A stretch of 64,000 nucleotides of DNA from Herpetomonas samuelpessoai (GCA_030849835.1 JASAOC010002077.1:1-64000), one strand, 5' to 3'; counted from the first letter of the stretch, positions 21,079 to 32,140 are shown. Numbers and translations are program-made. Notes: generated by a model not told the origin, from the letters alone.

Positions 21079-21770
21079 TGTGTGTTGTTGCTGTTGTTGG
21101 TTTGTTGAGCGTCTTGTTGCTTTATTTTTCTTTTCTCCTTCGAAAGTGTGGAACGCAGTGCAGCACACTGCTCATCTTCTCTCCCTCTGTCTCTATCTGC
21201 TGGTGCATGTCTCTACATTCCTTTATATACATATATGATTTACATGCGATCCATTTTCAGCTTATCTTATGCTTTGTCTTCCTCGACATGCGCACGCGCG
21301 TGTGTGTGCGGATGGATACGCATTCTGTGGCACCGCGCCCCTTCGCGGGATTATTCTTTTTTGCGCCAATGGGAGCAGCTCACCGCGGTTGCTGTATTGT
21401 GTCGTCTCTTCCATATATTTTTTTTTAATTTCTGTATGCGTGCGCGATGGTGGCCGCTTCGTTTTTGTTTTTTGTTTTTTCCACACCCTTTCACTCCGTG
21501 AGTTCTTGTGTTTTTTGTTTATTCCTTTCGTTTTCTTGTTCCACCTTGAGTTGTCGTTTCTCTCTCCTTTCCCGAGACGTCCGTTGCGGTGCCTCCGTAC
21601 GCACGCACACACGAGAGCGGAGAAGTCCCTCCTTTCTTGTTCGACTGCACTCTTCCCCCACTTCATCTTGGGTTGAAGACAAAAAAAAAAAAACTATCGT
21701 GGCGGCGGATCGCACCTTACCCTCGGACGCTTCCGACTTCAACCAAGTTTATTTTTCCCCCTGTCCCATC

Positions 21771-21832
21771 TTTCTTTTTTTTTTTCATCTTTGTGACTTC
21801 CTTCCTCTATGTCTCTTCAATTCATTTCTCAG
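21771..21832 (+). promoter_or_regulatory. Putative orphan trans-splice acceptor inside the 4.3-kb gap
   Basis: A long T/C tract ends in CATTTCTCAG, with AG at 21831-21832. The only ATG frames soon after are a two-codon frame at 21868 and an Arg-rich 85-codon frame at 21880. It looks as good as the acceptors of the true genes yet leads into a GC-rich, structured island. Confidence 0.5.
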
Positions 21833-21879
21833 TGACGTATCAAAACAAAAAAAAAACAGAAAACGAAATGGAATAACAA

Positions 21880-22215
21880 ATGCAGCACAGGCGTCAGGGC
21901 GTGACGCAACGTACCAGGCGACTTCTCCTCCGTGTTCAGCTCTCGAGGAGCCACTGCCGTCATGGCCCTCGTGGGGGATGCCCCTTCCACGCCAAATGCG
22001 AGGTAAGCGAAGTTGGAGATAGGGGAAGACGCTATAGACCGCTTTCATCTCCATTGGCACGGGGAGAGGTCACTCAGCGAGGCGCCTTGGCTACGTGTGC
22101 GCATGCACGTGTACCAAGCGGGGGAAGAAGGAATTAGGGAGGAAATGCGAATGAACGGCGCGCTCCGCAGAGTGTGGTTATCAGTGAAGTAACGAAGCAC
22201 ACGACGGCCACATGT
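21880..22215 (+). ncRNA. Candidate structured RNA or small gene (GC-rich island)
   Basis: The base composition differs from the surrounding spacer. Predicted stems are GCGTCA 21891-21896 / TGACGC 21902-21907, TGGAGAT 22014-22020 / ATCTCCA 22047-22053, and a long hairpin 22086-22118 (five pairs, one bulged C, nine pairs including two G-U, loop GCAT). An 85-codon ATG frame (21880-22137) also covers it. About 21% of its residues would be Arg, with no domain, so RNA or 3' UTR structure is more likely than protein. Family unknown. Confidence 0.3.
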
Positions 22216-22632
22216 TTTATCCATGTTACCTTGCTCGCTTCCCTTGTGTGACGGGTACCTACTACCAAGCAGCCTCACTCTCACTCTATAACGTCCTTGT
22301 GCCTCTTTCCCCCCTACGGCTCCGTGTTCTGTGGCCGATAGCACGACCTTCAGACGAAGGGACTAGCCCTTATTTTTTCCCCCTCTGTCACGTGTGAAAT
22401 CACGGACGAAAGAAGGAAAAAAAAAAAACGATAAAAGGTCCTAGAAAGCGTCTAGCGCTGGCTGGGAGGAAACGTCATTGGACTCCACCTTTTTTTTTTT
22501 TCAGTCGCTTCTCTTCGTTCCGTCTTGCCCTTTGCTGCTGTGCTTTGCTTCTCCCATCTCTTTCCTTTTCATTTCCTGCGGCCCGCGTCTTTCGCAGCTG
22601 CGCGCATCTATACTGATTCACTCCCACCACTC

Positions 22633-22664
<32 letters not shown>
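22633..22664 (+). repeat. (TCA)n microsatellite
   Basis: Just over ten uninterrupted trinucleotides lie upstream of the membrane-protein gene. Confidence 0.95.
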
Positions 22665-22975
22665 TTTTCGCCAACACGTTCCTTTCATCTTCTGTGTTTT
22701 TTTTCTCTTCCTCTCTTTCCATCTCGATTTTCTTTGGCATTCTTGATCGCTTCTGTACACATACATCTACCTATTTACTGGGCTTTGTTTCAATAATTTT
22801 ATGACTGTCTTTTCGCTTCTTTGACTGCGGAATCAGATATTGTAGACGGTACCTGCCGTTCCTGGTGTCTTGCACGTTCCTCAGTTCAACCTACGCTGTT
22901 TTTTCCCCTCTCCGATTCACATTTTTTTTTTATTTCGTTGCTCCGTCCAAACGCCTCCTTGCTTCTTGTCACCTC

Positions 22976-25900
22976 ATGTCATCTTCCCTATCCAGCTCTT
23001 ACACCCACACCGAAAGCCTCGCGTCTACCTCTGGTCGCGGCACTTCCTCCGCGCGCGGACTGCCCCTTAGCGCACGCGTGCCCACCTCAGACGCCATCAC
23101 GCGCCGTGAGGATAGCACTCACGGCGGCGGCGGCGGCAGCAAAAGCCGTAGCAGCAGCAGAAGTAATGGGGTTCACAGTGGGCGTGCGCCGCCGTCCTTG
23201 AGGGGGCCACGCAGCCCACCATTTCACAATGGCAGAAAGGCAGCACTCGACCCGAGCAGCGAGGAGAGGAACCCCACGAAGAGAAAAACTCGCAAGAAGG
23301 CACGGGAGCAACACTGTCCGCATCCTTCGCCACCGCAACACCCCGTCACGCACTCCCTGCGTGGTGGCATGGCCAACATATCCGCGCGCCATAAAGGCGA
23401 TAAACGTGCCGCGGAAGCGAAGCCCCACGACGACGACGGCTGGGAGCCCTCTCCCGAACCTTGGACGCGTGAGGGGAGCAGCACACGAGGTCTCTACACG
23501 ATCTCCCCTCCCACCCCTCCTCCCAAGACAAGGGCGGCCGCAGACGAGGAAGCCGTGGCTTTGCAGGAGCAATGTGGCAGCGAAGATGTCACGGAGCTCT
23601 CTCTGTCTGGCCGCACCGACCTGGCCGGCCGTTCTCACTCGCGCACCACCGAGGGCCCCCCAACCGGTCCGATGCACTTAAGCGCACAGCAAAAAAGCTG
23701 CGCGCACGTGGAGGAAGCCGCGGCATGCCGCCACGCTCGTGATGCAAGCCCTTCTGCACCCCAGCCACAAGTCTCCTCCTCGTCCCGGGACGCCACGATG
23801 GGTGCGCGCCTCAGTGCAGGCAGCCTTGCCCCCACGGAAACGGCAGCGGAGGGGGAAGAAGCGGGCGACAGAATGTGCGGCCACGGCGCCTCTCTACTGT
23901 CTACCGCTACCTCCCTCTCCCCAGGACCGTCCCCACCGCTCGTGGCAGGAACCACCGCGGCAGGGCCGGGCCCCCTGACGGCACGCTACGGGAGTGGGCA
24001 AGAGGAAGACGTGCACGGGTGTGCAGACTCCTGCCGAGTTGGCGCTGAGCCGCAAACGCCGTCGCCCCTGGACTTCACCCCGGCCCCACCACGACACCCC
24101 CCAGAGACGGACGAGGCGCAGGCAAGGACTGGGAACCCTTTCACCACATTGCATGGCGGGGGGTTTGCAGAGAGGCGGACCTCGGACTCCGTCGCCATGC
24201 AGCTCTTCTGCGGGCACGGCGGCGGCGGCAACGACTCTGGTGGAGATGAGGAAGCTCCGAAAGAGGTGTGGCTGTCAGAACACGAGGATGCCCACGCTCA
24301 AGGAAGCTGGCAGACGCAGGGGGCAACGCCCTGTCAGCAGACAGTAGGTATGACTGACTTTGTCGACCGCCATCTGCCTCTCCCACCAGGGTATCTGCCC
24401 TCGGTCTTTGACCTCTCGCAGCCCGCGTCCCCTTCCCCAGACGTCCGTGCCACGGTGGCGACATCAACATCATCGCGGAAGGGCAGCACCCAAGCCGCAA
24501 GTGACGCGCTATCCGCCGCCCGTGCAGCCGCGGCCTCCAGCACGCGTCGGACCTCTTTTTCGATTCACCCCACCTCCGTCGCGACACCCATGACCACCTC
24601 CACCACACACGTCTTTCAGGACAACTCCTCCACAGGGGTTGGCGGTGGTGGTGGGGGTGGCGCCCGAACTTGCAGAGGGGACGCAACAAGGGAAATTTTC
24701 GATGACTTGTATGACATGTCGAGAGCAGAGCCCGCATCGCGGGGTGGCGCACGCACGCCCTCCACCCTTGTCGCCGTGGGCTCCTCGGTCCTGCCTCCCA
24801 TGTCCCCCTCTCTGACAGCCGCCTCCCCCCTCTCTGGACAGGCTGGACTTCTGCCTCGCCCTCGGTCCGCGAACCCACCCCCGCTGCTGCACAGCACGGA
24901 CGCACCGTCGGACGCCGCGCCTGGGAGCGCGTGTCACGCCTCCACCGCCTCCACGACCGCGGCAGGCACGGCAGCCACCCCAACCACAACACTCTTCGCA
25001 GCAGTCCCCATGTACGGCGCCGGGAGCCCTGGTAGCAGCTTCCCTTCCTTCTCACCTGCGCCACCCCCGACCATGGCCGTGACAGACGCCCTCCGCCGGC
25101 CGGCGGTACCACACCACACGAGCATCTTCTACCCCCAAGGCATGGACGTGGTGCCTCCCATCCAGCTGCACTATTTACAGCTAGGCGCCTGGCGCACCAT
25201 ACCAGGCGGGCGCGACTTCTTCTCCCACCGGCGGCTGGAGAAGCATGAGGTGGTGGGGCACAGCGTCCGGTGGCTTCACACTGCCCGGCCGCGGGACCGC
25301 TTTGTGTTTCTTGTCGATCCTGTCGAGGACATTCCCGTAGAAGACCAGGACGACGGGAACAAGGCAAAGGACAGCGCAATCAGGCAAGCGGGCGGAGAGG
25401 TTGAAGAGGTTGCGGACAAGGAACAAGGCTGCGCAAGAAACGGGAGCCCTCGAGATGCGGCGAAACCGCGCCCGCAAACACAGAGAGCGCTGAGACAGCC
25501 CCCTCCCCATCGTGCTTTGCTGCTGTGGTGGCAGCGCCTGCGTCGACGCCTGTTTGGAGTTGCCCCGGCCTTTGCGTACAACCGTGGGAAACTCGTTCAG
25601 CAGCCCAGACTTCCGCTCGCGACAGACGACGTCGCGGAGGACGACGCGGCGGACGTGTCTGGGTTCGGAGGGAGCAGCAGCAGTGCCAATGGAAGCCCTC
25701 TCGCATCGCATTACCACCCATCCAGCCGGCGCCTCACACGATCCATGAGCGTGGGTAGCCTCTCCTCGGCCACGAATGGGCTTATGGGGGCCGCCCATGC
25801 GGTGCCACAGACCCCCAATACCTACTACATGCAATCTCTGCTGCCGCCCTCCGCTATGGCCACCGTGCACTCCCCGTCTGTGCTGCTGCCGCCACCGATG

Positions 25901-28900
25901 CCCCTCTCCGACCCAGTCGCCTCGACGAGCTCGCTCACGCAACGTGCGGGCCACCCGGACGCGGCTCGCGCGCCGTCCATCGGTGCCGTACCGATGCCTG
26001 TCGGGACAACACGTCACCAGACGGTGTTCGCCCAAGAGGCCGCCCGTGGCACTGGCATGGGACAAGAGAGGTGCACGGCGCCCGCCACCGTGATGGCGGC
26101 AAGTCCGATCTTGGCGCCTGGAGCCCCTCCTAGCCCACATGCCAACGACAGCAACGGCAGCGGACGAGCCCAAAAACAAGGCCACCACCGTGCCTCCCCC
26201 ACCCGGCGCCCCAAGCACTGCGTCGAAGCCGTCGAAGTCCTCCACAATGACGTGACGGCGCTAGACTACCACCCCCGCCTGACCTCTAGCCGCCTCTCTA
26301 TTGAAGCACGCGAGGTGCGGACGTACGCCTTCCCTTCGCTCAAGGACGCCCTGCTGCACTACGCTTGCCCGGAAGCCTTGGAAGGGATGCGGGCACAGTA
26401 CTACGCGGCACAAACCAGCCACATTCCGCAGCCGCGGCAACAACAATACCGTCGAGGACGTCGTGTATCACGCCTGCGCGAGGACAGCTCCGACGATGAG
26501 GACGGCGAACGTCGAGGGAAGGAGCGGAGTCGGGGCGGCTTTGGTGCTTCGACCGCTTCTCCCGTCCTGTACCCGTTGATGGCCTTGGACAGCGGCGGCA
26601 GCGCCGCCGGAGCTTCCTCGCCGTCGCCTGCTATGGATGTGCTGCACACAGCCAGCGGACCCGTGTACCTCTACCACCCTGTCGTACCCCTCGACCCCAA
26701 CGGCATCCGCAACAGCAGCAGCCATAGCAACAGTGTTCAGGCAAAGGAGCCTTCCCACCTCGAACAGGGAGCCGTGGGAGGGGTGCCGCTGAGCCGGCAA
26801 GCCTCGTCCTCGGCCTCTGCGTCCTTGACCCACAACGGGAGCTTCGCCGCAGCGGCAGCGGCAGCGGCGACCCCGCTCGCTGCACAACGTGCCGTGGTGC
26901 GGTGCGATTCTCCGCTGCCCAGCCCGCGGTCCCCAGGGACATGCTTGAGCCCTCCGCAAGACGGCGCACCATTCCGCAAGGTTGGGGACGGAGCTCCATC
27001 CGAGCCACCTTTCTCCCCTTGGGCGACGAACGCCTCTCTTTTACCTACCGTCAGTGCCGCGCACACACCACGAGCGCAGCAAGTGCAAGGGAAAAGCCAC
27101 GCGGAGACCGGCCGGTCCTCGCACCCGTCAACCGGAAACGCAACGCCGTTCGCTGGTGCCGAGGGGCACGACCCCCTTCCCCCGCCGTCGCCCTTCCCGG
27201 CGGGCCTGGGCAACCCCGTGTTCGCCCCAAGCGGCGCACCACTCACACTGGCTCCTACCACCACCCCAACGGCCCCTCCACCAGCGTCACCACCACCACC
27301 CACGCACCACCCTGTTTCCCATCGCCTCACCTCGGTGCACACTGACACGGTGGTCTCCGTCTACACAGCCGACCCAAACTTTAACGCTGTCCTGCGCGAG
27401 CTACTCCTGCCCGACCCTCCTGGCACGCACCCGTACACGGCCAGTCTGGCCTCCCAGCGTCGCATGCTCGCACTCTATGAGACAGGCATGCCCTCGTGGA
27501 CCGTCTTTCTCGCGGCCAGCATCCTGCCCTATCGCCGCTCCTTACGTCTCGCGTATGTTGGACTCGTGAACTTGTGGCCCCTCGTCTCCCTGTTCGTGGG
27601 GGTGTACGACCTGTACAAACACCTGCCACAGCTGAAACGCTTCCTGTCGCACACCCTGGAGCCCCTCGCACGCTGGGTAGACGAGCGATTCACTGTGCGG
27701 GTGTCCTTCTTTGTCACGTACTTGGTGTCTGTGGGCGTCACCATCTGTGCCAGTCTATCCAACTTCTTCGCTCAATTCTTCGCCGTCCAGCTCTTCTCTC
27801 TCCCGCTGGTGCGGCTGCTGTTTCAGGCCATTCAAATGCCGTTTCTGCTTGCCTTTGATACGGTGTGGACCGTTGGCTCGATCGCCTACTCCTTTCTGCG
27901 CCTCCTCTTCATGACTGTCAAGGTGCTTGTGGTGGGTCCGTTCTTGCTCGTCACCCGTCTCGCCCGTCTGCGCGTGGGTGCCTCCGTGTCATCTGTCTCG
28001 ACAGCGGCGGTAGAGGGAACCTCGCTCACCCTGCGATGGTGGCGCGCCTGGCAGGAGTTCTGGCTCACGGTGGCCTCGCCCACCAAAAACCTCGCCAAGG
28101 CGTGGTGCGACTCAGTGATTCACCTGGCCTCGTCCGCGGCGCGCAGAGAGGCGTCCATTCGGCGCTGGTACAGCCCCAAGCTACAGCTCCTCCTTGATCT
28201 TGCGCAGGAAGGAATGGACATCTTGCGAGTCAACGCCGGCATCGCCTTTGAGTTGTTGTGGCGCCACGGCTACACGCAGCTGGTCGCGCAGGTGGCTGTC
28301 TTGGCGTACCTGTACTGGCTCTCCTTCTGCCTGTCGCAGGCCATGGTTCGCGAGCTCATGCATGGCGTCGCCACGACGGTGTCGCAGCGGTGGTTGCTCT
28401 TCGCAGGGCACGAAGCTACTCCACAAGACACGCCCCATGTGCTGGCGTCTGCGTCTGGCCTCGCAGACGCCGCACTGGGCTCCGTCGCGGGGCCGCAACC
28501 GTCCCCGTGGCCTGCGAGGAGCACGCGTGGCGCGGTCATGTGGCTCGCGTCCGACAACCACAGTGCGTGGTCAGATCTCGTGCTTGCAACCGTGGCAGCC
28601 TTCACCCCGAGCCCCGTGCACGACGGCGTCGTGTGGCTCGTCTCTCTCCTGCATCACCTAACAGAAGTTCTGTGGAGCGCCTTGCACGGTGCGTGGAGTT
28701 CAGGAGCCGCAACGAGTGCCTCCTTCAGTACCACATCAGATCCCTCGTCGACAGCGACGGCGAAGGAAAGCGTCGAAGGAACCCTGGCAACACCAGTCGC
28801 AGTGAGGGAAGTTCCCGTGACAACTTCCGTGCCCACGCAGTACACCCCTGCCGAACTCTCCGCGCGGCAGCTGAGCACGTGGGTGGAGCACGTCTCCGGT

Positions 28901-29266
28901 GCATCCCGACGCCCGTGCTGGGAACTTACGTTTCTCTCCCACGGCTCATGGTTGTCCTACGACGCGGCGGAGCGACGTTTCTTGGGCCGGTACGCAACGC
29001 TCGCAGCGTCACATGAAGAGGTGCCGTCGTGGTGGTCGCGGTGGGGCCTCGAGCTGTGGCAGTGGTGGAAGCCGCGGCCTGTGGGAAGGAAGGAGAAGGA
29101 GGGCTCACACATGGAGAAGGACGTGCCCGTCGCCGCAGGTGCATGGCAGATACCCGCGCCATGGACCCTCCGTCACGTTCATCAGACGGCCGCGTTTTCA
29201 CTCACAGAGCTGTCCCAGACCGCCATCAGCGTTGACGAGGAAAGGGACGGTAAGGTGGTTCGATGA
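22976..29266 (+). CDS. Very large multi-pass membrane protein with disordered N-terminal two-thirds (unknown)
   Basis: From the first ATG of the frame the product has 2096 residues. Residues 1-~700 and much of ~800-1460 are Ser/Pro/Thr/Ala/Gly-rich, without domains. Islands of order include ~720-785 (IQLHYLQLGAWRTIPGGRDF ... DRFVFLVDP) and ~1075-1140 (CVEAVEVLHNDVTALDYHPR ... ALLHYACPEALEG). From ~1460 the protein is well ordered and hydrophobic: SWTVFLAASILP, LVNLWPLVSLFVGVY, VSFFVTYLVSVGVTICASL, LLFMTVKVLVVGPFLLV and AQVAVLAYLYWLSFCLSQAM, suggesting five or more spans across ~1505-1805. A Trp-rich mixed tail follows. No catalytic or transporter motif is recognised. The start is less secure than most because no AG lies within about 90 bases upstream; in-frame GTG/TTG extensions were rejected. 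Confidence 0.78.
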   Translation: MSSSLSSSYTHTESLASTSGRGTSSARGLPLSARVPTSDAITRREDSTHGGGGGSKSRSSSRSNGVHSGRAPPSLRGPRSPPFHNGRKAALDPSSEERNPTKRKTRKKAREQHCPHPSPPQHPVTHSLRGGMANISARHKGDKRAAEAKPHDDDGWEPSPEPWTREGSSTRGLYTISPPTPPPKTRAAADEEAVALQEQCGSEDVTELSLSGRTDLAGRSHSRTTEGPPTGPMHLSAQQKSCAHVEEAAACRHARDASPSAPQPQVSSSSRDATMGARLSAGSLAPTETAAEGEEAGDRMCGHGASLLSTATSLSPGPSPPLVAGTTAAGPGPLTARYGSGQEEDVHGCADSCRVGAEPQTPSPLDFTPAPPRHPPETDEAQARTGNPFTTLHGGGFAERRTSDSVAMQLFCGHGGGGNDSGGDEEAPKEVWLSEHEDAHAQGSWQTQGATPCQQTVGMTDFVDRHLPLPPGYLPSVFDLSQPASPSPDVRATVATSTSSRKGSTQAASDALSAARAAAASSTRRTSFSIHPTSVATPMTTSTTHVFQDNSSTGVGGGGGGGARTCRGDATREIFDDLYDMSRAEPASRGGARTPSTLVAVGSSVLPPMSPSLTAASPLSGQAGLLPRPRSANPPPLLHSTDAPSDAAPGSACHASTASTTAAGTAATPTTTLFAAVPMYGAGSPGSSFPSFSPAPPPTMAVTDALRRPAVPHHTSIFYPQGMDVVPPIQLHYLQLGAWRTIPGGRDFFSHRRLEKHEVVGHSVRWLHTARPRDRFVFLVDPVEDIPVEDQDDGNKAKDSAIRQAGGEVEEVADKEQGCARNGSPRDAAKPRPQTQRALRQPPPHRALLLWWQRLRRRLFGVAPAFAYNRGKLVQQPRLPLATDDVAEDDAADVSGFGGSSSSANGSPLASHYHPSSRRLTRSMSVGSLSSATNGLMGAAHAVPQTPNTYYMQSLLPPSAMATVHSPSVLLPPPMPLSDPVASTSSLTQRAGHPDAARAPSIGAVPMPVGTTRHQTVFAQEAARGTGMGQERCTAPATVMAASPILAPGAPPSPHANDSNGSGRAQKQGHHRASPTRRPKHCVEAVEVLHNDVTALDYHPRLTSSRLSIEAREVRTYAFPSLKDALLHYACPEALEGMRAQYYAAQTSHIPQPRQQQYRRGRRVSRLREDSSDDEDGERRGKERSRGGFGASTASPVLYPLMALDSGGSAAGASSPSPAMDVLHTASGPVYLYHPVVPLDPNGIRNSSSHSNSVQAKEPSHLEQGAVGGVPLSRQASSSASASLTHNGSFAAAAAAAATPLAAQRAVVRCDSPLPSPRSPGTCLSPPQDGAPFRKVGDGAPSEPPFSPWATNASLLPTVSAAHTPRAQQVQGKSHAETGRSSHPSTGNATPFAGAEGHDPLPPPSPFPAGLGNPVFAPSGAPLTLAPTTTPTAPPPASPPPPTHHPVSHRLTSVHTDTVVSVYTADPNFNAVLRELLLPDPPGTHPYTASLASQRRMLALYETGMPSWTVFLAASILPYRRSLRLAYVGLVNLWPLVSLFVGVYDLYKHLPQLKRFLSHTLEPLARWVDERFTVRVSFFVTYLVSVGVTICASLSNFFAQFFAVQLFSLPLVRLLFQAIQMPFLLAFDTVWTVGSIAYSFLRLLFMTVKVLVVGPFLLVTRLARLRVGASVSSVSTAAVEGTSLTLRWWRAWQEFWLTVASPTKNLAKAWCDSVIHLASSAARREASIRRWYSPKLQLLLDLAQEGMDILRVNAGIAFELLWRHGYTQLVAQVAVLAYLYWLSFCLSQAMVRELMHGVATTVSQRWLLFAGHEATPQDTPHVLASASGLADAALGSVAGPQPSPWPARSTRGAVMWLASDNHSAWSDLVLATVAAFTPSPVHDGVVWLVSLLHHLTEVLWSALHGAWSSGAATSASFSTTSDPSSTATAKESVEGTLATPVAVREVPVTTSVPTQYTPAELSARQLSTWVEHVSGASRRPCWELTFLSHGSWLSYDAAERRFLGRYATLAASHEEVPSWWSRWGLELWQWWKPRPVGRKEKEGSHMEKDVPVAAGAWQIPAPWTLRHVHQTAAFSLTELSQTAISVDEERDGKVVR

Positions 29267-30034
29267 ACAACGCGCCACCTACCCATCCTCACACATCCCA
29301 ACATGGCCATCCCGAATGGGGAGTTCGGCATCAGTTTGGGGACCTCCCCTCTCCCCACAAAAGGATCTGCCCTATTGGTCGCCATCATCTGGGGAGGACC
29401 CAGCAAAAGCGAAAAGGAAAAAGCTTGCAAGACGTCAATGTCTTTTTTTTTTCCCCTCACCGTCTTTGAAAAAAAGAACAACGCAAGAAAGAGTATCCAT
29501 CGAAAACAAAACAAAAGAATATGGAAGAAACCTTAGCTATGGACTCGACGCACGCGCGGTGCGCATTCCCAGCTCGAAGGGGGAGGGACTTCTACCCCAG
29601 GTCCTCTCTACTGGCGATAAGGAGAACGTACGCACACACGCCTATTGCTGCACGTGCGTATGTGAGACACCTGTGAACCACTCACCTCGCTTACACGCTT
29701 CTCTCTCATTATCTCTTTCTCTCTCCTTCCATTCACCTTTTTTAAAAAAATTTCCTGTCATTCTTGTATAAAGTGTTGTGTGTGTGTTTTATTTTTAAAA
29801 AGCCTCTTCTTCTTTTTTTTCCTCCTCTCCGTGCTCACGACATACACCACTACTACTGCACACGGGCTTTCATACAGGAAAGAAAGAAGAGACACCACGG
29901 ACACTGTCGAAGCGAGTGTGAACCCTCTCTCTCTCTCGCTCGCCCTCACTCTCCCGCTCGCTCCCTTGCCTTCGCCGTCCGCATTGATTTTGTAAAATAA
30001 AAATAAAAAAGCGAAGGCTCACGCCGTTGCCACT
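29267..30034 (+). other. Intergenic region
   Basis: The 770-bp spacer has T-runs (29443-29451, 29812-29820), (CT)n near 29922-29938 and a likely acceptor AG near 29876-29877 after the TC-rich tract at 29806-29830. No gene is seen. Confidence 0.7.
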
Positions 30035-31242
30035 ATGAGCGCTGACGACGATCTTCTCAAGAAGCGCCAGTCGGTGCTGGATGTAGGGCAGCGGAACCAG
30101 TTCGAGGCCGTGCAGACCGAAGTGCGGCGAAACAATGAGGCACTGACCTCGCTTCGCCGTGAGAACAAGGAGCTGCGGGCGGCGCTGCAGCAAACGCTTC
30201 GCGGGCAGCGCAACGTGACCATCGAGGACCACTACGCCAAGGAGGAGGACATGCTGCACAACAAGATGTGCGTCCTCAAGCGCAGCCTCAACGCCGTCAA
30301 GGGCAAGAACACGGAGCTGGCCAAGGAAATTGAAAAGACAAAGGAGGAAAACGCGAATGTGCAGGAGGAGGGTGCCGCCTCTACGGTGAACGAGAACTCC
30401 GCCGTTGCGAAGAAGATTCGCGCGCTCGAGAATCGCTTAGACAAGTGCCTCATCAAGCACAACGAGGTCAACGCCATCCGCCGGACCTACGAGACGCTGC
30501 TGGAGCGACTGCAGCTGGAGCAGGCGGGATTTGACACGCAGCTCAGCTCCACCGAGAAGGCCTTGCAGAGTGCCGAACGAGAACTGAATGAGCTGAATGA
30601 GGTGGGCCAGCAGGCGAGCAAGAGCCGCGACCAAGCGCGTGCTGAGGTGAGCCGGCTCAAGGCCAAGCTCGCCGAGGATCGCCGTGCGCAGACGCACGAC
30701 CTCGATCAGCGCCGCGACTTCATTCAAGAAAAGCGCAATGTGCTCGAGAAGAAGCACAACGCCTTGTTGGCCAAGATGGCGCAGCAGGAGGAGCGTCACG
30801 CCAAGGCCATGCAGAGTGTCATGGGCACTGGTGGCGGCGCCAACGGCCGTCGTCGCCTGCAGGACACGGAGCGCAGCACCACGGGCACCGGTGCGACCCG
30901 CAACGCCGCCTCCTGGCTGGCCGCTCTCACCACAGAAGAGCTCGAGGAGCTGCAGCGACAGAAGGAGGCCTACCTCACCTTGCGCGAGGCGACCATGTCA
31001 AGCACGGTGGGCGAGGTCGTTGACAAGGTGATGGAGCGTCGCGACAACTATGAGCAGCTACAAAAGACAGCCTCCGAGCTCGACGGCGCGGTGGCTCTGA
31101 GTCAGGCGACGCGCCAGCGCTTGCAGGACGCTTGGGAAGAGATGAACCAGCGCGCGGGCGGGGCCATGGTCTCGGCCAAGGCCACCCGCGCCGCCCGCGA
31201 CACGCGCCGCCTGAGGCTGCAGGGCAGCGCGAGCGGCGACGG

Positions 31243-31273
<31 letters not shown>

Positions 31274-32140
31274 AGCGGCATGGGCACGATGGACGGGCCC
31301 GACTACGGCCTCCTCGCCAGCCGCGTCCGGCAGAACCGCACCATTCTGGCGGAGTTCTCAGGCCACCTCAAGGATCGCGAGCGCGAGCTGGAAGAGGCGC
31401 AGCAGCAGCAGGACACCCTCTCTCAACTCGTCACCGATGTGGAGGCGGGGGTGCTGCACCTCGCCGAAAAGCTCTCGGTGCTGCACGGGAGCGAAGCGGC
31501 GCACTCGACGCCATCGCTCAGCGCCACCAACACCGCAAGCGCCTTTCCGGCACCCGGCAACAACATCAGCGGCACCATGGGCACCCTGGCCAACGACGCC
31601 ACGAGCTTCGCTGCCTTACTGCGGACCCGCGAGCTGGGCGAGGCTGCGCTGATGGCGTGCGGGGAGTCTGCAGACCTCCTGCGTAGCTGCGACGCCAAGA
31701 TGCAGATGATGCTCGATGAGCTGAGCCTCGAAGAGGTAGACGCCGTCGCGCGCGCCATGGGCACGGCCCGCGTCATTATCCCCGCGACGAATGTTCGCCT
31801 CGCACTGGTCAGCAGCCACGACGCGAACCAGGCCGGGGACGGTGCCTGGACAGAGGGAGGCGAGGGGCGTGTGTCTACGGCGGCAGGACTGCACAGCCGT
31901 GCCGATGGCGGCAGCAGCAGCGGCAGCAACGAAGGACGCTCCTCCGCGGGCGAGGACCCGTACACGGCGTTGACAGCTGCGACCGGGGCCGGCGCACTCA
32001 TGGATGACTTCCCCGATAGCGAAATTCACGATCGCAAGGAGCTGAAGATGATGTCCATGGCGACGGTCGAGCGAGAGGAGACGAAGCGGATGCGCAAGCG
32101 GGTCGCCGCAGCGGCGCACCGCGCTGAGGACGCCATGTAA
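30035..32140 (+). CDS. Coiled-coil protein of the outer dynein arm docking complex family (CCDC151/CCDC114-like)
   Basis: The product has 701 residues and is almost entirely helical. Residues ~5-280 form a long coiled coil containing LENRLDKCLIKHNEVNAIRR, then TYETLL, GFDTQLSSTEKAL and ARAEVSRLK. This is the pattern of ODAD1/ODAD3-type docking proteins, in which an LENRLDKA...RTYE block is conserved from algae to human. Residues ~295-350 (ELEELQRQKEAYLTLREATM) form a second block, followed by an Asp-rich linker and another coiled coil at ~425-480. The C-terminal ~130 residues are Gly/Ser/Ala-rich with a basic helix at the end. Docking-complex proteins attach outer dynein arms to axonemal doublets, so a flagellar location is inferred. 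The family is likely; whether it is ODAD1 or ODAD3 is undecided. A generic coiled-coil protein remains possible. Confidence 0.7.

Larger units (their letters stand above)
18685..22975 (+). other. Unusually long (4.3 kb) gap without a clear protein gene
   Basis: This is the largest spacer in the window. It is mostly pyrimidine-rich with T-runs, (GTT)n near 19500-19515, (GT)n at 21057-21078 and (TCA)n at 22633-22664. Two GC-rich islands interrupt it: 19285-19385, with two small hairpins, and 21880-22215, with several stronger ones and a good splice acceptor ahead of it. The ATG frames inside are short, Arg- or Phe/Ser-rich and lack the codon bias of neighbouring genes. The region may hold a long 3' UTR, a non-coding RNA gene or a decayed gene. 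Confidence 0.6.

Noticed and set aside
21880-22137. 85-codon protein gene
   Set aside because: It has a start and a splice acceptor, but 21% Arg, no domain and odd codon use; kept only as a candidate RNA or small-transcript locus.
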